NCBI RefSeq assembly: GCF_030463565.1 | Contig: NC_134649.1 | Coordinates: 34,373,044-34,437,043 of the forward strand | Length of the DNA stretch: 64,000 nucleotides | Direction of reading: 5' to 3' | From: Pelecanus crispus | Taxonomy: Eukaryota; Chordata; Aves; Pelecaniformes; Pelecanidae | Part shown: piece by piece, positions 53,001-62,000 of the stretch | How positions within the stretch are numbered: position 1 is the stretch's first letter | Layout: each line of letters starts with the position of its first letter | The notes under the pieces: generated by a model | What the model was told of the DNA's origin: nothing | Databases searched by the model: none | Seen by the model: the letters and a program-made list of their open reading frames with translations, nothing else | Program-made: the position numbers and the translations under genes

Positions 53001-56000
53001 CTTAGTAAGAGGGTTACTATGTTCCAGAATGAGCAAAGTTACAAAATTCCTGCCAGAAGGGAGGGATAGTTGAGCCAAATAAAAAAAAAAAATAATGGAT
53101 AAAAAGAGATCCTGTTCATTTAAGGCAAAATTAAAATGCTTTGCACCAATCCACTATTAGACACCTGTGCAAATGTTTCCAGCTCTGGCCTTTGTTTTAA
53201 TATCATACACGTTGGACTGAGATTCAGCCCACAAGCTGCTTAATCTTAAGAAGGAGAGAATCTGCTGAGTGTATCCAAAATTGAGCAGCCAAGAGAGACT
53301 GCTCTAAGCCCTGAGGGATCCTCTCAGAGAAGATTCTCTCTTCTCTACATTTCAAACAGAGCTGGTCCAATTAGTCTGTTGCACACTGGTGAATCTGAAT
53401 TAGTTATTCCAACAAAAGCTGATACTCTTTTCTCAGATGTTTTTTTTTTCTTTGTAAGTAATTTAACTTCCTTAAATCATGCCTTGTGGGAAGATCATCT
53501 TCCTTGTATACATGCTTCCAGCTTTATACATGGTCTTCCAAGCTCTGAAAAATGGACTTAAGAAATGTCTAAATTGTATCTGCTACACTTATAACTCAGG
53601 TACAAAACAGGAATTCAATGTGACACCTCTTTCAAGCCCAAATCTGTAACATACAGAATTTGTCCCAGGCTGTAGGATCAGACATTGCCATGGTCTTGCA
53701 CGTACTATGCACCTTCTCACTCATCACATTGCCTGGGATGCATAGTCAGGGTGAGGGGCTACAGCCCCTTCCACTGTACCAGTATACTGTGGCTGTGTCA
53801 CTACCTGCCGTGGGATGTTAGGGGCCTTTTAGGTTCACTTCTTGTCTCTGTGCTGCCTCCCCAGTATGTGGATTTATAATTTCTAGATCTAGCTGAACTT
53901 TTGACTGCAATTTTTCTCCTGTGTGATATTCATGAATCCCCTAATTTTTCCTTCCTTGTCGAGCTCTGGCGCATGGGCTTGCTTTGATGAGTTCAACCGC
54001 ATTGATATCGAGGTGCTGTCTGTGGTGGCCCAGCAGATCACAACCATTCAGAAAGCACAGCAGCAGAGGGTATGTAATGAACATACAGATGCAAAGGCAG
54101 ACGAAGAAATCTGCACTTGAGCTAGTCTAGGCAAGTCCTTGTCTTTGCATGCATCTTCACAGAGGACCAGCTTCGCTGCTCAGGGGCAACTCAGGCAGAC
54201 ATACTTGAGCTTGGAGAGGCATGAGTAATGCCCTAGCTGTGGCACATCATATCAGGCCATTACATAGTCAGCATCCTGGGTGGGTTTTGTAACTTCACCC
54301 TAGTCTGCGCTGCCACAGTTGCCCACACTCTCACAGGCTGAAGTACATCTCAGTTTGAGCTGCAGTGCCAGCAGACTTTAGTGTGGGAGACACTCTGATA
54401 CAGATCCACTGAGCTGATACAAATTGGAGCTGTGATAAAGGCAGCCAGTGTTCTGCCATGAGTTGGTCAGCACCACGTTTGTCTAGATGTGTTATCCAAG
54501 CTTTAGTGGATTCACAAAACCCAGTATGTGCAGAAAAATGCATACTCATGCAGACACAGAGTTGCAATGTAAAGTGAATTGTTGGCTTTATGTGGAGACT
54601 CAGCTGTCAGCCAGCCTAGCAGCCAGACTCTGCTTTGTTCTCTGGAGACTCAGCAGGGTTAAGACCTGAATCTCCTTGACTTTGGCTTGGAATTAGAAAC
54701 TTGCTCTCCATTAATTCTTCTGCATTACTTTATCCCCCATCTGAAATTACTACCTACACAGCTTTAAAAAGGATTTAGGTTTCTCTTTGCCCTCTCTGCC
54801 ACGAATTAATTCAGGTCCAAGCTCTACTGCAGAATAAATGGAAAGATGTTTATTTACAGCTGGAGGGATAGAAGTCTATTCAAGAGAAAAAAAAAAAAAA
54901 TTGTATCCTATCAGTAAATCTTCCATGAGCCCAGTTTCTTAAACAGGGAAAAATATTGCTGGTAATAGTGGATTCCTGCAGTGGGACCAGATTGAGTCAC
55001 TACAGTTGTGGGCAGCTGTGTGTGTCTGTGCTTGATAATTTAACTACTGAAAACCATTGTTTTCCTCTTGGAAGATTTTGCTACATTATTTAATTCGCAG
55101 GTTGGGCTCTGTTCTTTGAGGATGACCATATTTTTAATTTTCTAGGTGGATCGCTTCATGTTTGAAGGCACAGAGATCCCATTGGTCCCATCCTGTGCAG
55201 TCTTTATCACAATGAACCCAGGGTATGCTGGGCGCACTGAACTGCCCGATAACCTGAAGGTAAGGAGGGCAGACTGCATAGACAGAAAGAAGAGGGGCAA
55301 TAAAGGTGCTGGATGCTACCCAGACCACCAGCGTGTCCATGACAAGGATTAGGATGTGATGCTTTTGGCAAGTTTCTAGGATCATTTTGAGATTTGAATC
55401 ACATCTGTAAGCAAATGGCTGTCCTCAGATTGCAGTCTGCAGGGATGCTGCCCCAACAGGTGCCAGACACACTCATGCTGTGTCCTCTAAACAGTCTGGG
55501 ATAGACACTCTGCCTTTTCAGTTTGCTGGAAAAAGCAAGAAACAACAGCGTTTTGATTTTGTGTTGGAACTATACGTTTCAGGCTCTGTTTCGCCCTGTG
55601 GCTATGATGGTCCCAGATTACTCCATGATTGCTGAGATCTCACTCTACTCCTTTGGGTTTAATGAAGCCAAAGTCCTTGCAAAGAAGATCACCACAACAT
55701 TCAAACTATTGTCAGAGCAGCTCAGCACCCAGGTAGATGCCTTCATGTCCATGATTTTTTTTTAAATGTGAGGCTTACTCAGCCTAGGCACAAAGTACCT
55801 GGATGGTTCTTGTGGTGCCTTATGATAGCATGTCACAAAAAGGTCACAATACCCATTCTTCATCTACCTCCCTCCTTTATAATGCTTGTTTCTCCTCCTG
55901 TGGCTGGATTTGCATTCACCTTCAGTCCTACTTAGGATTACAATGGCAGGACAGCCGAGCCAAGCAGCTCTGCCTACTTCTCCCTTCATCTAGAATTTTT

Positions 56001-59000
56001 CATCATCCAGTTATTCTCGTCTTTCTCACCCGTAGTCTACACAGGTGAGGACTAGTTAGCTGTTTGAAGAATCCTGAGAGCAGACTTGGATGAAGGAGCA
56101 GTTGTTCTGAAGGCGTAACTCTCATTTTTCTTTTCTTACCTGCTGAGTGCATGCACAGGTTCTCTGTAGGTGATGCTCCTGTACCTGATGACATTGTTTC
56201 CTCTGTGCCTTTTCTAGGACCACTATGACTTTGGGATGAGAGCTGTGAAGACTGTCATCTCAACAGCTGGCAACCTCAAAAGAGAGAATCCTACTATGAA
56301 TGAGGTAAATGTGCTTACACTTCACAGTCATAGAGTGACAAGATCCTGCCTTTTCTGCAGCCACATAAGAGAGGCAGGATCTTTGAAGTTCTGAGTTCTT
56401 AAATCCTTGCAGGAGCTGATCTGCCTGCGGGCTATCAGGGATGCCAACATACCCAAATTCCTGCAGGATGACCTCAAGCTCTTCAATGGTATTGTCTCAG
56501 ATTTATTTCCCAAGATCAGAGAAAAGCCTGTTGATTATGGCATTCTGGAAGAAGCCATTCGCAAATCCTGCATCAAAGAGAATCTGAAGGATGTTGATGG
56601 TGAGGGGAAAGGCTCTCCACAAGCTCCCTCTGAGCCTGGGCTTTTAGTCCAGTGCTCTGCCCTAGGAAAGAGACAGCTGGTCCCAGACCCACTCCACATT
56701 GTCTTTCTCTACAGGTTTTGTGACTAAGTGCATCCAGCTCTATGAAACCACTGTGGTTCGTCATGGCCTTATGCTAGTGGGGCCAGCAGGCTCTGGGAAG
56801 ACAAAGGTATGGTTGAGACACTGTGCTGGCCCCAGCAAACCATCGCCTATCTAGTGATGCAGAGGATTAAGCTTCACAGAAGGCTCATACTCCAGCATTT
56901 CCAGCTTCTCTCAGATAGAAGTCAGGGTACCAAGATGCCTTTTATTATTGATTTGTAGCCATGGGGAAGTATATTAGTATCTCACTCTTCTGAGTTGGGA
57001 GATTAGACTGAAGTTTATTAGCTCTGATGCAAATTTCTAAGGCTGAGACATACTTTGACATCTCGAGATGCTTCAGGCCTCTTGCACGGGAGATCTGACT
57101 CCCCCCCTGCATCTGAAATGCTTTATTTCTGCAAATACAGCCAGGCATTTCCTTACTATGATATTATCCTTCACTACATCTCCTTTCTCACTGCCTTTTG
57201 AATGCAGTTGCTGTGAGAGCAAGTGGCTTTGTTGTTATGGAGCCATGGCAGTTAACTCTCTTGCCCTCCTGCTTTTGCAGAGTTATGAAGTCCTGGCAGC
57301 TGCAGTGACGTCACTGAAAGGTCAGCCTGCAGCCAGTGGTGGGAATTACGAAGCAGTCAGCTACTTTGTACTGAATCCCAAATCCATCACAATGGGCCAG
57401 CTTTATGGAGAGTTCAACTTGCTAACGCATGAGTGGTAAAGTACAAAACCTGCTTTCCTTCCTTCCAGATGGGAAACGTTTTTCTTCTGGTCTTGAGCGT
57501 CTTCTCTTCGAGGATGAGAACTATTTAGGGTAGTGGCATAAAACCAGAAGCAATCAAGTCCTTATCCTCACCAAGCTACAATAGCCAGTCACGGCGATTT
57601 AAGCTGACGTCTTTTATTGTGTGCTTGGCCCGGCTGCCAGCACATGCCCAGACAGTTACTGCAGCTCAGCTGGCAGCATTAACTGCGTAACAAGGAATAA
57701 TTCAATTGCTTTGGAGCACATACCCCCTGCTCTAAGATACAGCAGCTTAAAAACACTTGCTTTGCTTCTGAAGAAAAGTGACCTCTGTGCTGCGCACTTG
57801 ACTTGTTCTGTATAAATACACTGGTGGCCTTGAATGATGAGGGATGACTTTCAGGCATAAAGGGGCATTTTATTCCTGTTACCAGGGCTCCTGCTTGCTC
57901 ACATGGTTTGGAAGTGAGAACCAATAGCCCTTTTGCCCTCTTGACAGGCAGGTCCTACTGCTTATGTTTCCATATGTGACCTGAGGTTGACTTTGCAGCT
58001 CACTTTATCCAGAAGTAAGGTGTGAGAAGCAGTGTGAATTTCCCTTTGGCCCTGTCACCCACCACTTGCTTAGGGGCAAAGCTAAAGACTGTGTTCTGTA
58101 AAACTAGGGAAAATAAATAAATATGAAACTAACCGCCTCTAGGAAAAGTAAGCAAGCGAGTAAGCATTACTGATGCTGAGACCCAGAGCTTCCCAACCTG
58201 GGCTCTGATGCGTCTTTACTGAAGGACATTTTATAGGATATTCCAGTTAAGCTCGACAGTTTATTTATGATGTGACTCTACCCAAGGGCAGCAGACAGGC
58301 GCGTCAACATGACAAAAAGAAAAATACAGCAGCCATGTAAAATGTATTTACAGAAAAATCAATCTGTTTTAATCAGCTGAGCTTTAGAACAGACTGTTTT
58401 CCCTTGATCTCAGTAACAATACCCTGGAATTCACTAGCACTATAAAAATAACAAGTAATTATTTCATAATGGGAGTAGAGTCCAGGGCCTGAACAGAAAT
58501 TCCACTCCAAGTTTCCGTGTACAGATTAAGCTCTTGCTGTCAACAGCCAGCATTCCTTGTGTGTTTGCTCTCCTGTTCACCAGCTCCAGCACCAGCTGGG
58601 TTCACAGGCAGCTGAGGATGGGGAACTTATAAAGAGGGTAGAGTCATGCTCTTTAGCCTGAATTGATCCTCCTAACCTACAGTTACCCAACTGAAGCACC
58701 TGAATTAGCAGAGTAACTGTCCTGAGTCTCCCTTTACACTTTGTGGAGAAAAAGAGGCACCTCCAGAGAGCAGGTAACCCACCTATGACCTGAACTGGAT
58801 GCTGGCAAAGCCTCTTTGCTTTTCACTGAGGACAGAGATGTTAAAGGGAAACTTGGCATTTTATAGTTAGATGACATGAAGTCCAGATCCTAGTGGCCAA
58901 AGAAATTGTCTCATGGTGCCACTCAGGCTGAGATGTATGTCTCAGTAAAAGAAAGAATGAGATGGACCTTGATGCAGCTCATCAACAAGTGAGGCACAGG

Positions 59001-62000
59001 TATCCTTGGGCACATGAACCAGTGTAAGATTCTGGCTCTGTTGCCTTATATGGTGGAAGCTTTGCCATTGATTTCAGCAAAACTGGAATGGGCCAAGCCC
59101 TGCCTTCCTCCCTCCTTTCAGGACAGATGGGATCCTTTCCTCACTCATCCGGCAGGGAGCTGCGGCCACCAACACCAGCAAGAAGTGGTACATGTTTGAT
59201 GGGCCAGTTGATGCTTTATGGATTGAGAACATGAACACGGTGCTGGATGACAATAAGAAGCTGTGTCTCAGCTCAGGGGAAATTATCAAGCTGACAGAGG
59301 TAACTCATCCCTCCTGCTTTTGCTGCCTGTTCTCTGTTTTCCTTCCTCCCTCTTGGAACAGACTTGCATTTTACTTTCCACTTGATGTCTGTGATGACTT
59401 ATATGGAAATTGGTGTCTCAGTAGCAACCCTTTGTTGGCCAGACCTCTGCTGTGATGCACAAACACAACAAAAAGAGGGCTTCTGCAACAAAGGGAAAGA
59501 TTTCAGCTTCACCAAATTATGCTGAAAGACATATCAGAAGTGATCAAATCCTTATCTTCCTTTCTCACCTTTTGCAATTTCCAGAGCATGACCATGATGT
59601 TTGAAGTCCAGGATCTGGCTGTTGCTTCCCCTGCCACAGTCTCCCGCTGTGGCATGGTTTACCTGGAACCCAGCATCTTGGGGCTGGAGCCCTTCATTGA
59701 GTGCTGGCTGCAAAAAATCCCAGGCATCATGCAGCCCTTCTCACAGCAGCTAGCTTCTCTCTTCAGGAGATTCCTCAAGGTGAGCTACCATGCCGTTTCA
59801 GCCCTTCCATCATTTTGAGCTTGTCAGCTTAGATATCAACCAGCCCAGACTTGTCAAGACCTGGATTTAAATGTCATTGTGGGAACACTTCAGACTAACA
59901 GTACACAAACTAATCTGTGAATTTCCTGGGTTTAATAGAGGTTATTCACTGATCCCTACAGATGTGACTTAGTCTTAATGGTCATGATAGTTTGTTTTAT
60001 TTCCTTTTAAAATTATCTTCTGGACAGAGTCATCCCTAGTGCAGCTCCATTGTTTACAGTGTAGTTACTCCAGGGAGAAAGTTGTAAGAACAAGTCTTGT
60101 TATTTCTGCTCTTCTCCTGAGCCACTATTTTAATGAATAACCCAGAGCTGCAAAGGAAAGGTCTGAAGGGAGCAAACCATTTAACAGCAGTGATGGCAGA
60201 AGATGCACGTCACTGTTGCACAGAACCAAAAGGCAGGCCCAGAGGTTTCTTGTGACTAAGACTGAACCAAGCAGTTTGACTTACTTTTCTCCAGTCAAAA
60301 CAGTGGTACATGGCAGCATTCTCAGCCAAATATAGCCTGCAGGGAGGCAAAGTGAAACCAGAACCCTAGAAGGTAAAAGCAAAGTCACGTGTGTTGGATG
60401 GTGACACTGAGCTGTTCCTGACTCTCCTTACAGGAGGCCATTGGTTTTGTCAGGAGGTTTGTGAAGGAGATAATTGCCTCAACGGACAGTAACCTCACAA
60501 GGAGCCTCCTCATGCTCTTGGAATGTTTGTTTCAGCCTTTCATTCCCATTGAGGTAGGATTTTGCCACTATCGCTTGTGTGCACCTGTAACTCTTAAGGG
60601 CACTAAGTTGCAGGGGGTTAGTCACCAGAGAACAAAGTGTTGGTGCAGAAGGGTCACTCTGTAGCTCATCTATGCGGCAGAAGGCAATACAACATCCCGA
60701 AATGCACAGGTAAACCTGGAAGGATTATGCTTTGCCCACTGAAAGAGCAAAAGATAAACTCCATGCCTACTAGGCTGGAGGGAAGAGATTCACTTTTATT
60801 TATAGCAGCAGGAATTGGAGAATTACTGGAAAGCAGAGATCAGAGCTAAACAACGATGCACTTCAGATTGCAGGTCCTTTGAGAACTAGGATTGAAGAAG
60901 GCTGGACAATTTTCAAATTAAAAACCAAAGACTAACTTCTTTTCCCAGCTCCTGTTGAGTGACATCAGTTCAGCAAGGGGAGTCTCTCAAGTACACCAAT
61001 GAATCAGCGAGTTTTAATCCACAGAATACATTAACAAGGCCTGTGAAAAACTGGCTAGAAAAAGCTACATAGAAGCTGAATAGAATTACGAGCACATTAA
61101 CAGGAGTCTGTTTTTTGTGTACCTTAACCATGCCTGAGAATTTTACTTCTGCTCTTCTCTGGTTCTCAGGGAATTAGGATGATTCCCCAGGAGAAGGCAG
61201 CTCGTATTGGAGAGCTGATTGAACCCTGGTTTATATTTGCCTTGATCTGGAGTGTGGGTGCTACTGGAGATTCCCAAGGTCGCATGGCCTTCAGCTTGTG
61301 GCTGAGGGAGAAGATGGCAAAGGAAAAGGTGTGTATGTGTAAAGGAAAAGCAGATCCTCTCTCATTATAGAGGAACTGGTAATGAGGAATGGGGGTCAGA
61401 GATTCTTGAATGCCTGGAGGCTTTGGATGTGCTTCCTCTTGGTATCTGCTATACCAGATCTGCCTCAAACTTCAAGGGATCCCTGGAGCTGGAAGATCTG
61501 GGAGAGAGACCTGTCCCCCCTGGCCCAGGCAGCATCCTGTTAGTAGTCTTCCTTGCAGTAGTGCAGATCTTCCTCTGAATTCAGTTGAGTGGCAGCCAGG
61601 TTCACCCCAGCTTTATTCCCACAGATCCAGTTACTTTTCCCAGAAGAAGGGCTGGTTTATGACTATAAACTGTATGATGCTGGACTTAGCAGTGCTGAAG
61701 ATGATCTGGATGAGGAGGTCATTAGGGAGGTAAAATATTTCACTTTTAACTCCAAGCTGGGAAATTTGGAGGGAGGGACCAGGAAGCAACACAGTCCTGT
61801 CAGATTTGGTAGGATTTTCTCATCAAGGGTGAATAAGAAAGGCCTATAGGAACCAAGTGAGAATGTTTAAAGTGAAATGAAGCTTTTCATTAAAGGAAGA
61901 AGGCAGTTTCTTGCCCTCAGGTTTGTGAAGCAGATCTTTCAAATCCGAGCCGAGGACTGGCCAATTCAGACCTGAGTGCCTCTGCCAGTGCTCAGGAAAG

